A DNA stretch of 64,000 bases from NCBI RefSeq assembly GCF_000521865.1, contig NZ_JAME01000003.1, positions 124,001 through 188,000 on the forward strand, read 5' to 3'. The translations under genes and the position numbers were made by a program. The notes beneath the pieces were generated by a model, which did no database searches, was not told where the DNA came from, and was given only the letters and a program-made list of their open reading frames with translations. The stretch is from Roseivivax isoporae LMG 25204. Lineage in GTDB: Bacteria; Pseudomonadota; Alphaproteobacteria; Rhodobacterales; Rhodobacteraceae. This document shows positions 16,477 through 25,052 of this stretch, piece by piece (the first letter of the stretch is position 1; every line of letters begins with the position of its first letter).

Positions 16477-18123
16477 ATGACCGACGTGACGCGCGAGGCG
16501 ATGGAATACGACGTGGTGATCGTGGGAGCGGGGCCTGCGGGCCTGTCCGCCGCGATCCGCCTGAAGCAGCTCGACGCCGATCTGTCCGTCGTCGTCCTCG
16601 AGAAGGGATCGGAGGTCGGCGCGCACATCCTGTCGGGTGCGGTCCTCGACCCCTGCGGGCTCGACGCGCTGATCCCGGACTGGCGCGACCGGAACGCGCC
16701 GGTGACGGTGAAGGTGACGCAGGACAACTTCTACCTGCTGGGCGAAGAGGGGCAGGCGCGCATCCCGAACTGGCCGATGCCGCCGCTCATGAACAACCAC
16801 GGCAACTACATCGTGTCGATGGGCAATGTCTGCCGCTGGATGGCCGAACAGGCCGAGGCGCTGGGCGTCGAGATCTTCCCGGGCATGGCGTGCTCGGAGA
16901 TCGTCTGGGGCGAGGACGGCACGGTCAAGGGCGTGGTGGCGGGCGAGTTCGGCCTCAATGCCGACGGCACGCCCGGCGACGGCTATGAACCCGGCATGGA
17001 GCTGCACGGCAAGTACGTCTTCCTCGGCGAGGGCGTGCGCGGATCGCTGGCAAAGCAGGTGATCGCCCGGCACGACCTCGCCAAGGGCAAGGAGCCGCAG
17101 AAATACGGCCTCGGGATGAAGGAAATCTGGGAGATCGACCCGGCCAAGCACCGCGCCGGCACCGTCACCCACACCATGGGCTGGCCGCTCGGCAAGAACG
17201 CGGGCGGCGGGGCGTTCATCTACCACCTGGACAACAACCAGGTCTACGTGGGCTTCGTCGTCCACCTGAACTACGAGAACCCGTACCTCTACCCCTACAT
17301 GGAGTTCCAGCGCTTCAAGCACCACCCGATGGTGAAGGAGCTGCTCGAGGGCGGAAAGCGCGTGGCCTACGGCGCGCGCGCGATCAGCGAGGGCGGCTAC
17401 CAGTCGATGCCCAAGATGGTCGCGCCGGGCGTGGCGCTGCTCGGCTGCTCGGTCGGCATGGTCAACGTCCCGCGGATCAAGGGCAACCACAACGCGATGC
17501 TGTCGGGCAAGGCCGCGGCCGAGGCCGCGCATGCGGCGATCGCGGCCGGCCGCGCCGGTGACGAGCTCGCGGACTACGAGACCGAGGTGCGTACGGGTGC
17601 GATCGGCCAGGACCTGAAGCGCGTGCGCAACATCAAGCCGCTCTGGTCGAAATACGGCCTGACGGCGAGCCTCGCGCTCGGCGGGTTCGACATGTGGACG
17701 AACACCTTCGGCTTTTCCGCGTTCGGCACGCTCGGGCACGGCAAGTCGGACGCCGCCGCGACGGGCAAGGCGAAGAACTTCAAGCCGATCGACTATCCCA
17801 AGCCCGACGGCAAGCTGAGCTTCGACCGGCTGACCAACGTGTCCTTCGCGATGACGAACCACGAGGAAAGCCAGCCCTCGCACCTCAAGCTGAAGGAGCC
17901 CGAGGTGCAGGTGACGGTGGACTGGGCGGAGTATGCCGGCCCCTCGCAGCGCTACTGCCCGGCGGGCGTCTACGAGTTCGTGGACACCGACAGCGAGCCG
18001 CGGTTCGTCATCAACTTCCAGAACTGCGTCCACTGCAAGACCTGCGACATCAAGGACCCGGCCCAGAACATCACCTGGACGACCCCGCAGGGCGGCGACG
18101 GCCCGAACTACCCCAACATGTGA
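16477..18123 (+). CDS. Electron transfer flavoprotein-ubiquinone oxidoreductase
   Basis: A 548-residue membrane-associated FAD and iron-sulfur enzyme that passes electrons from acyl-CoA and dimethylglycine dehydrogenases, via ETF, to ubiquinone. The FAD-binding motif VVIVGAGPAGLSAAIRL is at about residue 10, and the C-terminus holds the [4Fe-4S] ligands in RYCPAGVYEF and NCVHCKTCDIKDP. The ATG at 16477 follows AGAGGAAGCG; an in-frame ATG six codons earlier lacks such a site. It serves the same electron route as the acyl-CoA dehydrogenase at 8950. Divergent from greA. Confidence 0.95.
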   Translation: MTDVTREAMEYDVVIVGAGPAGLSAAIRLKQLDADLSVVVLEKGSEVGAHILSGAVLDPCGLDALIPDWRDRNAPVTVKVTQDNFYLLGEEGQARIPNWPMPPLMNNHGNYIVSMGNVCRWMAEQAEALGVEIFPGMACSEIVWGEDGTVKGVVAGEFGLNADGTPGDGYEPGMELHGKYVFLGEGVRGSLAKQVIARHDLAKGKEPQKYGLGMKEIWEIDPAKHRAGTVTHTMGWPLGKNAGGGAFIYHLDNNQVYVGFVVHLNYENPYLYPYMEFQRFKHHPMVKELLEGGKRVAYGARAISEGGYQSMPKMVAPGVALLGCSVGMVNVPRIKGNHNAMLSGKAAAEAAHAAIAAGRAGDELADYETEVRTGAIGQDLKRVRNIKPLWSKYGLTASLALGGFDMWTNTFGFSAFGTLGHGKSDAAATGKAKNFKPIDYPKPDGKLSFDRLTNVSFAMTNHEESQPSHLKLKEPEVQVTVDWAEYAGPSQRYCPAGVYEFVDTDSEPRFVINFQNCVHCKTCDIKDPAQNITWTTPQGGDGPNYPNM

Positions 18124-18135
18124 TGCCGGGGCCGC

Positions 18136-18167
18136 GCCCGCGCGCGGCGGCGATCGCCCGCGCGGGC
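18136..18167 (+). terminator. Long GC hairpin just after the ETF-QO stop
   Basis: Starting 13 bases after the stop codon, 18136-18144 (GCCCGCGCG) pairs with 18159-18167, and inside the loop 18149-18152 pairs with 18155-18158. No U-run follows, so an intrinsic terminator is not certain; it may instead protect the 3' end after Rho-dependent termination. Confidence 0.4.
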
Positions 18168-18292
18168 GGCGGTGACGAAGGCGTTATCCGCCGGGCCGGG
18201 CGGATCGGCCTCGCCCGCGTTGCATGGCATCCCCGGCGCCTGTAGGCTCGCCCAAACGGCAGCGAGTGCAGGCACAGGCGGGAGGCATCGGC

Positions 18293-20038
18293 ATGGGCGG
18301 CATCGGGAACATGCGCAGGCAGGGATTGTGCCGGCTGGCCGCGGCAGCGGCCCTGGCGCTGGCCGCCGGGATGCCTGCGGGCGTTGCGGCACAGGGCGTG
18401 TCGGGCGATTATCTCGCGGCGCGGGCGGCCAGCATGGAGGGCGACTTCAGCGCGGCGGCCCGCTACTACGACCGCACGCTGCAGCACGACCGCGAGCGGC
18501 CCGAGCTGCTGGAGCGCGCGACGTTTTCGCACCTCGCGCTCGGCGACATCGAGCGGGCGGCGACGCTTGCCGAACGTCTCGACACGCTGAACCAGCCGAG
18601 CCAGATCGCGAACCTCGCGCTTCTCGCGCAGCGGCTCGGATCCGAGGACTACGCCGGCGCCATCGCGCAGATCGACGCGGGCGACAGCGTCGGGCGCATC
18701 GTCGACGGCCTGATCCGCGCCTGGGCGCTGCTCGGGCAGGGCGACATGTCGGATGCGCTGGTGGCCTTCGACGAGGTGGGCGAGATGCAGGGCCTCGCGC
18801 CCTTCGCCACCTACCACAAGGCGCTCGCGCTGGCCTCGGTCGGCGATTACGAGGGGGCCGAGACGATCTTTGCCTCGGGGGCGCTCGGCTCGGTGCAGAT
18901 GACGCGCCGCGCGGTCATGGCGCGGGCCGAGATCCTGAGCCAGCTCGGCCGCAACGGCGAGGCGCTGGCGCTGATCGACGACGCCTTCACCGCCGGGATC
19001 GACCCGGGGCTCCGGGCGCTGCACGATGCGCTCTCGGAAGGCGAGGCTGTGCCGTTCACCCATGCGCAGCGGGCCCGCGACGGGCTGGCAGAGGTGTTCT
19101 ACACGCTTGCCGGCGCGTTCTCGAACGAGATGTCCGAGGATTTCCTGCTGGTCTACGCGCGGATCGCCGTGCACCTGCGCCCCGAACACGTGGACGGGCT
19201 TCTCCTCACGGCGGAGCTGCTCGACAGTCTCGGGCAGCACGACCTCGCGGTCGAGGCCTACCGCAAGGTGCCGCGCGACCATCCCTCCTACCATGCGGCG
19301 GAACTCGGCCGGGCGAACTCTCTGCGCGTGAGCGGCCGCACGGACGCCGCGATCGAGGTGCTGGAAAGCCTGGCGCAGACCCATGGCGACCTGCCGGTGG
19401 TGATGTCGACGCTGGGCGACCTGATGCGCCAGCAGGAACGGTTCCCCGACGCCATCCGCGCCTACACCGATGCGATCGACAGCTACGACGAGCCCGACCG
19501 CACGCAGTGGTTCCTCTACTACGCCCGCGGCATCAGCCAGGAGCGGCAGGGCAACTGGCAGGAGGCCGAGGACGATTTCCGCAAGGCGCTGGAGCTCAAT
19601 CCCGGCCAGCCGCAGGTGCTGAACTACCTCGGCTATTCGCTGGTCGAGCAGAAGGTGAAGCTCGACGAGGCGCTGTCGATGATCGAGGAGGCGGTCGCCG
19701 CGGAGCCCGATTCGGGCTACATCGTCGACAGCCTCGGCTGGGTGCTCTACCGCCTCGGCCGCTACGAGGAGGCCGTCGATCCGATGGAGCGCGCCGCCGA
19801 GCTGATGCCCATCGACCCGGTGGTGAACGACCACCTGGGCGACGTCTACTGGGCGGTCGGCAGGACGCGCGAGGCCGAGTTCATGTGGCGGCGCGCGCTG
19901 TCCTTCGTCGAGGCCGAGAACGTGAGCCAGGATGCCGATCCCGACCGCATCCGCCGCAAGCTCGAGGTGGGGCTCGACGCGGTTCTGGCCGAGGAAGGAT
20001 CGCCCCCGCTGGACGTGGCTGCCGATGGCGGTGATTGA
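18293..20038 (+). CDS. Exported TPR-repeat protein
   Basis: A 581-residue protein with a signal peptide (RRQGLCRLAAAAALALAAGM, then AQG as likely cleavage site) followed by TPR repeats over nearly the whole mature part, for example GDFSAAARYYDRTLQHDRER near the start and DFRKALELNPGQPQVLNYLG and SGYIVDSLGWVLYRLGRYEE near the end. The C-terminal repeats match the envelope TPR proteins of alphaproteobacteria. The ATG at 18293 sits seven bases after GGAGG. Its last 14 bases overlap ispE, so the two are coupled. A role in envelope assembly is likely but unproven. Confidence 0.85.
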   Translation: MGGIGNMRRQGLCRLAAAAALALAAGMPAGVAAQGVSGDYLAARAASMEGDFSAAARYYDRTLQHDRERPELLERATFSHLALGDIERAATLAERLDTLNQPSQIANLALLAQRLGSEDYAGAIAQIDAGDSVGRIVDGLIRAWALLGQGDMSDALVAFDEVGEMQGLAPFATYHKALALASVGDYEGAETIFASGALGSVQMTRRAVMARAEILSQLGRNGEALALIDDAFTAGIDPGLRALHDALSEGEAVPFTHAQRARDGLAEVFYTLAGAFSNEMSEDFLLVYARIAVHLRPEHVDGLLLTAELLDSLGQHDLAVEAYRKVPRDHPSYHAAELGRANSLRVSGRTDAAIEVLESLAQTHGDLPVVMSTLGDLMRQQERFPDAIRAYTDAIDSYDEPDRTQWFLYYARGISQERQGNWQEAEDDFRKALELNPGQPQVLNYLGYSLVEQKVKLDEALSMIEEAVAAEPDSGYIVDSLGWVLYRLGRYEEAVDPMERAAELMPIDPVVNDHLGDVYWAVGRTREAEFMWRRALSFVEAENVSQDADPDRIRRKLEVGLDAVLAEEGSPPLDVAADGGD

Positions 20039-20900
20039 GGCCTTTGCCCCGGCGAAGATCAACCTGACGCTGCACGTCACCGGCCAGCGGCCCGACGGCT
20101 ACCACGCGCTCGATTCGCTCGTCGTCTTCGCCGATGTGGGCGACAGCGTGCGCGTCGCGCCGGCCGACGCGTTGTCGCTCCGGGTGACCGGCCCGCGGGC
20201 CGACGGCGTGCCGGACGGCCCCGAGAACCTCGTTCAGAAGGCCGCGCGGCTCCTCGACCCGGTGCGCGGGGCCGAGATCGTGCTCGACAAGCGCCTGCCG
20301 ACGGCGGCGGGGCTCGGCGGCGGGTCGTCCGATGCGGCCGCCACGCTCCGCGCTTTGTCCGAGCTCTGGGGCGTGCCGGTGCCGCGGAACGCGATGATCC
20401 TCGGCGCGGACGTGCCCATGTGCCTCGCGCCCGGCGCGCAGCGCATCTCCGGCGCGGGAGAGGGGACGATGCCGGTGGAACTGCCCGAACTGCCGGCGGT
20501 CCTGGTCAATCCGGGCATGGAGCTCTCGACGCCGGCCGTCTACGGCGCGCTCGAGACCAAGGAGAACCCGCCCATGCCCGAGGTCGTGCCGACCTTCGGC
20601 GACGCGGCGGACTGCGCGCGCTGGCTGGCCGAGCAGCGCAACGATCTGGGACCCCCGGCGCGCGGTCTCGCGCCCGTTGTGGGCGAGGTGCTCGCCGCGC
20701 TCTCGGACGCGATGCTGGCGCGGATGTCGGGGTCGGGGGCGACCTGTTTCGGGCTCTATGCCGACGCGGCGGCGGCGCGCCGCGCAGCCGACCGCATCGC
20801 CGCGGCCGAACCCGGATGGTGGGTCGCCGCGGTGACGCTGAACGGCGCGGACATGGCCGCGTCCTTCGGCGAGGATCAGTTCACGCGCGCGACCACGTAG
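20025..20900 (+). CDS. ispE: 4-diphosphocytidyl-2-C-methyl-D-erythritol kinase (IspE)
   Basis: IspE phosphorylates CDP-methylerythritol in the non-mevalonate isoprenoid pathway. The 291-residue GHMP kinase has the substrate segment FAPAKINLTLHVTGQRPDGY and the ATP loop PTAAGLGGGSSDAAATL, and ends with the GSGATCFGLY motif. The ATG at 20025 lies inside the end of the TPR gene. Its 3' end overlaps the convergent polyprenyl diphosphate synthase gene by 25 bases, so two isoprenoid genes face each other. Confidence 0.96.
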   Translation: MAVIEAFAPAKINLTLHVTGQRPDGYHALDSLVVFADVGDSVRVAPADALSLRVTGPRADGVPDGPENLVQKAARLLDPVRGAEIVLDKRLPTAAGLGGGSSDAAATLRALSELWGVPVPRNAMILGADVPMCLAPGAQRISGAGEGTMPVELPELPAVLVNPGMELSTPAVYGALETKENPPMPEVVPTFGDAADCARWLAEQRNDLGPPARGLAPVVGEVLAALSDAMLARMSGSGATCFGLYADAAAARRAADRIAAAEPGWWVAAVTLNGADMAASFGEDQFTRATT

Positions 20901-21877
20901 TCGGCGAGGTCGATCAGCATCGCGCGGAAGGCGTCGTCGGGCAGGACCTGCATGGCCGCCTTCGCCTTGGCAGCCCAGCCGAGCGCGTCCTGCCGCGTCG
21001 CCTCGAGCGCGCCGTGGCGATCGAGAAGCCGCAGCGCGTGGTCGAGGTCGCCCTCCTCCTGCCGGCCCTTGCCGATGGTGCGGGCCCAGAAGGCGCGTTC
21101 CTCGGCATCCGCGGCGGCCACTGCCTTGATCACCGGCAGGGTCAGCTTGCGCTCGCGGAAATCGTCGCCGACGTTCTTGCCGGTCGCCTTGGCATCGCCC
21201 TGGTAGTCGAGGAGGTCGTCGACGATCTGGAACGCGATGCCCAGCGCGTCGCCGTATTCGTGCAGCGCGCGCACCTGCGGTTCCGGCGCGCCGGCAATGA
21301 CGCCGCCGACCTCGGTCGCCGCCGAGAACAGCGCCGCGGTCTTGCCGCGCACGATCCGGAGGTAGATCCCCTCGTCCGTCGCAAGGTCCTGCGCCGCCGT
21401 GAGCTGCAGCACCTCGCCCTCGGCGATGGTGGCGGCGGCATTGGCGAGGATGTCGAGGACCCGCAGCGAGCCGGTCTCGACCATCAGCTGGAACGACCGC
21501 GCGAAGAGGTAGTCGCCCACCAGCACGCTCGACTTGTTGTCCCAGAGCAGGTTCGCCGTGGGACGCCCGCGCCGCTGGCGGCTTTCGTCCACCACGTCGT
21601 CGTGCAGGAGCGTCGCGGTATGGATGAACTCGACCGTCGCGGCGAGGTGCACGTGGAAGGGGCCGCCATAGCCCGACATGCGCGCCGCGGCGAGTGTCAG
21701 CATGGGCCGCAGCCGCTTGCCGCCGGCCTCGACGAGGTGCGCGGTGACCTCGGGGATGCGCGGCGCGTTCTCGGACGCCATGCGCGCGCGGATCAGCCGG
21801 TTCACCGCCGCAAGGTCGTCGGACAGGGCCGCGGCCAGGCGGTCGTGCGGTTTCGCCGACGGGTGATCGAGGCTCAT
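20876..21877 (-). CDS. Polyprenyl diphosphate synthase (octaprenyl/decaprenyl type)
   Basis: A 333-residue trans-prenyltransferase that builds the long side chain of ubiquinone from isopentenyl diphosphate. The first aspartate motif is LLHDDVVDESRQRRG and the second is FQIVDDLLDYQGD; the GGKRLRPML substrate motif is near residue 53. The two residues before the first motif (TATLLHDD) are small, which favours long products. Product length (C40 or C50) cannot be read with certainty; C50 is usual in this group of bacteria. Convergent with ispE. Confidence 0.93.
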   Translation of the reverse strand: MSLDHPSAKPHDRLAAALSDDLAAVNRLIRARMASENAPRIPEVTAHLVEAGGKRLRPMLTLAAARMSGYGGPFHVHLAATVEFIHTATLLHDDVVDESRQRRGRPTANLLWDNKSSVLVGDYLFARSFQLMVETGSLRVLDILANAAATIAEGEVLQLTAAQDLATDEGIYLRIVRGKTAALFSAATEVGGVIAGAPEPQVRALHEYGDALGIAFQIVDDLLDYQGDAKATGKNVGDDFRERKLTLPVIKAVAAADAEERAFWARTIGKGRQEEGDLDHALRLLDRHGALEATRQDALGWAAKAKAAMQVLPDDAFRAMLIDLADYVVARVN

Positions 21878-21946
21878 GGAGGACCTCCTGTCGCTCTGTT
21901 CGGGACGCTCTCGACGGGGCGCGCGCCGGCGGGTTACATCTCGGGC

Positions 21947-22162
21947 ATGGAAGAACTCTTGCGCACCAACGATATCACGCTGATCCCGCTTGCCCGCACC
22001 CTGCTCGACGAGGAGGGTATAGTGAGCTTTGAACTGGACGTAAACATGAGCGTCCTCGAGGGATCCTTGGGCATTCTGCCGCGGCGGCTGATGGTGCGCA
22101 GCGCGGACCTGCCGCGCGCGCGGCGCATCCTGTGGGAAAACGGGGTGGCGTTTGAGCGATGA
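21947..22162 (+). CDS. DUF2007-family small protein
   Basis: A 71-residue protein of the DUF2007 (putative signal-transducing) family. It starts MEELLRTNDITLIPLARTLL and ends with MVRSADLPRARRILWENG. The fold resembles a PII/ACT-like ferredoxin domain. It starts at ATG 21947 and its last 11 bases overlap the methyltransferase gene, which suggests they are made together. Its function is unknown. Confidence 0.85.
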   Translation: MEELLRTNDITLIPLARTLLDEEGIVSFELDVNMSVLEGSLGILPRRLMVRSADLPRARRILWENGVAFER

Positions 22163-22925
22163 GGCCTTTGCCGATGCCGACCTGACGCAGGACGCCTTCC
22201 TCGGGGGGCGGGTGCGGCTGTGGCAGCCGCGGCGGGGCTACAGGTCGGGCGTCGACCCGGTGCTTCTGGCCGCGTCGGTGGCGGCGGTGCCCGGGCAGCG
22301 GGTGCTCGACCTCGGCTGCGGCGCGGGCGCGGCGATGCTCTGCCTCGGCGCGCGGGTTCCGGGGCTCGACCTGACCGGGGTCGAGCTGCAGCCGGCCTAC
22401 GCACGCCTCGCGCGGAGGAACGCGGCCGACGCGGAGTGTCCCGCCCGGGTGGTGACGGCCGACGTGGCGGCGCTGCCGCCCGACCTGCGGCAGGAGACCT
22501 TCGATCACGTCATCGCGAACCCGCCCTATTTCGAACCCGCCCGTCGGCAGGGCGCCGCCGATCCAGGGCGCGAAACGGGGCTCGCCGGCCCGACTCCCCT
22601 TGCGGACTGGGTAGCGACCGCGGCGCGGCGCACGGCACATGGCGGCAGCGTCACCTTCATCCAGCGGGTCGAGCGGCTGCCCGAGCTCCTCGCGGCCTTC
22701 GACGCGCGGCTCGGCGGGATCGAGTTCCTCCCGCTCGCGCCGCGCGTGGGGCGGCCTGCGCGGCTGATCCTTCTGCGCGGGCGCAAGGGTGGGCGTGCCG
22801 CGTTCCGCGCGCTGGCGCCGCTGATTCTGCATGCCGGCGACCGGCACGAAAGCGACGCCGAGGATTACGCCCCCGCGGTGGCAGCGATCCTGCGCGATGG
22901 CGCGCCGCTGCGCTTTTCGCCGTGA
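22152..22925 (+). CDS. SAM-dependent methyltransferase, TrmN6/YfiC-like
   Basis: A 257-residue class I methyltransferase. The SAM-binding motif VLDLGCGAGAAMLCLGARV and the adenine-N6 motif IANPPYFEP are plain; the latter is typical of YfiC/TrmN6, which methylates A37 of tRNA-Val. The N-terminal segment ending in RGYRSGVDPVLLAASV also fits that group. The start is TTG 22152 inside the end of the DUF2007 gene; no later start keeps the N-terminal motif. The target is inferred from the family. Confidence 0.85.
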   Translation: MSDEAFADADLTQDAFLGGRVRLWQPRRGYRSGVDPVLLAASVAAVPGQRVLDLGCGAGAAMLCLGARVPGLDLTGVELQPAYARLARRNAADAECPARVVTADVAALPPDLRQETFDHVIANPPYFEPARRQGAADPGRETGLAGPTPLADWVATAARRTAHGGSVTFIQRVERLPELLAAFDARLGGIEFLPLAPRVGRPARLILLRGRKGGRAAFRALAPLILHAGDRHESDAEDYAPAVAAILRDGAPLRFSP

Positions 22926-23042
22926 TTTCGCACGATTGTTACCGAGCCGTTAGCCGCCCGTTGCCGAATGATGCATCGCGACGTGACTTTCGGGTCGTCC
23001 TGTGCTGCAATCAAGCTCCACGTTCCCTTACAGGAGGCCCCT

Positions 23043-23219
23043 ATGAGCTTGAGTTCGCATCTGCAGGAACTGAAGAGAAAACACGCGTCGCTGAGCGAGG
23101 CGGTAGAGGCCGCGCAGCGCGCGCCGGGCATGGACCGCCTGCATGTCGCCGAGCTGAAGAAGCAGAAACTGCGTCTCAAGGAAGAGATCACGCGCCTGTC
23201 GGAAACCAGGCTGCACTGA
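23043..23219 (+). CDS. YdcH/DUF465-family small coiled-coil protein
   Basis: A 58-residue, highly charged helical protein beginning MSLSSHLQELKRKHASLSEA and ending in KKQKLRLKEEITRL, the layout of the DUF465/YdcH family. The ATG at 23043 follows CAGGAGGCCCC. It stands alone between the methyltransferase gene and a convergent hydrolase gene. The molecular function of the family is not known. Confidence 0.85.
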   Translation: MSLSSHLQELKRKHASLSEAVEAAQRAPGMDRLHVAELKKQKLRLKEEITRLSETRLH

Positions 23220-23235
23220 GGGGGTTGCACCCGCC

Positions 23236-23260
23236 CGTGCCGGGCACCGCCCGATGCACG
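23236..23260 (+). terminator. Possible terminator hairpin after the YdcH-like gene
   Basis: Bases 23236-23240 pair with 23256-23260 and 23241-23245 pair with 23249-23253, with a two-base bulge and a three-base loop. It begins 17 bases after the stop codon, but only a weak T-rich stretch (GGCTT) follows, so termination is uncertain. Confidence 0.35.
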
Positions 23261-23345
23261 GTACCGGCTTAGGGATCCCGGCGCGCGCCCGCGCCGGGGT
23301 CCACCTGGAACGACCGCATGACCGCCCGTGCCGCGGCCGGGCGTC

Positions 23346-23957
23346 TCAGCCGCGCAGGAAGGCCGTGAGCGCCTCGACCTCCGCCGGCGCGATCTCGTGT
23401 CCCCCCGCATGCCATTCCGACGTGACCTGCGCGTCCTGTGCCGACAGGTAGGCGATCAGTGCCTCCGTCATGGGCGCAGGACAGATCGGGTCGCGCCGGC
23501 CCGCCGTCACGAGGATGCGGGTTCCCGCGAGGCCCGGCTGCGGCGCCGGGTCCCACGGGATCAGCGGGTGCAGGAGCGCGAGGTCGGTGAACACCTCGGG
23601 ATGCGCCAGCGCCACCGACGCGGCGATGTTGGCGCCGTTCGAGTAGCCGAGGGCGATGGTCCGCGTGGCGCCGACCCGGTCCCTGTGCGCCGAGACGAAG
23701 CGCGCCATGGCCTCCGTCGCCCGTGCGAGGTCGTCCATGTCGTAGACGCCTTCGGCCGCGCGGCGGAAGAACCGCAGGGCGCCGCCCTCCGACACGTCGC
23801 CGCGGGGCGAGACGACATGCGCGCCGGGCAGAAGGTCCGACGCCGCGTCGTGAAATTGCCGTTCGGTCCCGCCGGTCCCGTGCAGGGTGACGACGAGGGG
23901 CGCGCCAGGGCGCCCCTGTGTCTCGGCATGGACGTAGAGGTCCGCCGCATCAGTCAT
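23346..23957 (-). CDS. Alpha/beta hydrolase, MhqD-like carboxylesterase
   Basis: A 203-residue serine hydrolase of the phospholipase/carboxylesterase type. The oxyanion region is VTLHGTGGTE, the nucleophile elbow is GYSNGAN, and the acid and histidine are likely in GRRDPICP and AGGHEI. It overlaps the upstream ring-cleaving dioxygenase gene by eight bases. The same enzyme pair (MhqD with MhqO/MhqA) in Bacillus subtilis detoxifies quinones, so a common role is inferred. It is convergent with the YdcH-like gene. Confidence 0.87.
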   Translation of the reverse strand: MTDAADLYVHAETQGRPGAPLVVTLHGTGGTERQFHDAASDLLPGAHVVSPRGDVSEGGALRFFRRAAEGVYDMDDLARATEAMARFVSAHRDRVGATRTIALGYSNGANIAASVALAHPEVFTDLALLHPLIPWDPAPQPGLAGTRILVTAGRRDPICPAPMTEALIAYLSAQDAQVTSEWHAGGHEIAPAEVEALTAFLRG

Positions 23958-24882
23958 GGATCGGCTCCAGGTAGCGGGTTTCCAGCGCCTCGCGCAGGTG
24001 CTCGTGCTGCTTGGGCAGCTTGAGCGCCTGGCCGAGATGCGCGCTGTCCTCGTCGCGGTCGAAGCCGGGCTCGTTGGTGGCCACTTCGAACAGCACGCCG
24101 CCGGGGGTGCGGAAGTAGATCGCCCAGAAATAGTCCCGGTCGATCACCGGCGTCACCTGGTAGCCCGTGTCGGTCAGCGCCTTGCGCACCTCGAGCTGCT
24201 TCGCGCGGTTCTCGACGGCGAAGGCCACGTGGTGCACCGATCCCGCGCCTTGGTCGGCCCGCGGCGCGTCGAGGCGCGTCAGGTCGATCACATGGGCGCC
24301 GTTGCCGTCCTCGAGCCGCATGCGGGTCGTGCCCTCGCGCGTCTCGTCCTCGACATAGCCCATGAAGCGCAGCAGCTCCGCCGTCGCGGCGGGATCGCGC
24401 AGCGCCATGTCGGTCGAGTGGAAGCCGCGGATCGCCACGTCGGCCGGCACGCCGTTGCCGGTCCACGGGGCGCGGTCGTCATCATCGACCTCGACCAGCG
24501 CAAAGACGTCGCCATCCGGCCCCTCGAACGCGAGCCGCGCCTCGCCGAAGCGGATGCCGGCATCGATCCCGGTGACGCCCGCGGCCGTCAGGCGGTCCTT
24601 CCAGTAGGGCAGGGCGCCGACGGGCACCGCGAAGGCCGTGACACCGACCTCGCCCGCGCCGCGCCGCCCGCGGCGGGCATGCGGGAAGGGAAAGTAGGTC
24701 ATAACCGTGCCGGGGGTGCCCGCCTCGTCGCCGTAATAGAGGTGATAGACCTCGGGCGCGTCGAAGTTGACCGTCTTCTTGACCCGGCGCAGGCCGAGCA
24801 CCTTGGTGAAGAAATCGTTGTTGGACTGTGCGCCCGACGCGAGCGAGGTCACGTGGTGCAGCCCCTTGATGTCCGTGATCAT
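23950..24882 (-). CDS. VOC-family ring-cleaving dioxygenase, MhqO/MhqA-like
   Basis: A 310-residue extradiol-type dioxygenase with two glyoxalase (VOC) modules. The expected 2-His-1-Glu iron ligands are visible in IKGLHHVTS near the start, GAGSVHHVAFAVEN near residue 210 and GVLFEVATNEPGF near 265. Relatives open hydroquinones in Bacillus and belong to the thiol-reactive quinone response. The gene is directly coupled to the MhqD-like hydrolase gene. No MarR-type repressor lies next to it. Confidence 0.88.
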   Translation of the reverse strand: MITDIKGLHHVTSLASGAQSNNDFFTKVLGLRRVKKTVNFDAPEVYHLYYGDEAGTPGTVMTYFPFPHARRGRRGAGEVGVTAFAVPVGALPYWKDRLTAAGVTGIDAGIRFGEARLAFEGPDGDVFALVEVDDDDRAPWTGNGVPADVAIRGFHSTDMALRDPAATAELLRFMGYVEDETREGTTRMRLEDGNGAHVIDLTRLDAPRADQGAGSVHHVAFAVENRAKQLEVRKALTDTGYQVTPVIDRDYFWAIYFRTPGGVLFEVATNEPGFDRDEDSAHLGQALKLPKQHEHLREALETRYLEPIHD

Positions 24883-25002
24883 GGCCGTCTCCTCGGTTTT
24901 GTTGACGCGAAGATAGGGGCGGCGCGCTGTGCGGAAAATGCGGATCCGGGCACCTGATCAGTGCGCTCTCGCACGCATCCACCTGGACGCGCGGCACAAG
25001 AA

Positions 25003-25031
25003 GGGGGCGCGTCCGCACGGAACGCGCCCCC
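25003..25031 (-). terminator. Rho-independent terminator after phaB
   Basis: Bases 25003-25012 and 25022-25031 form a perfect ten-pair G-C-rich stem with a nine-base loop. On the phaB strand the stem ends in a C-run followed by TTCTT. It lies 22 bases beyond the phaB stop codon. Confidence 0.75.
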
Positions 25032-25052
25032 CCTGGTGCCGTGGATCGGTCG

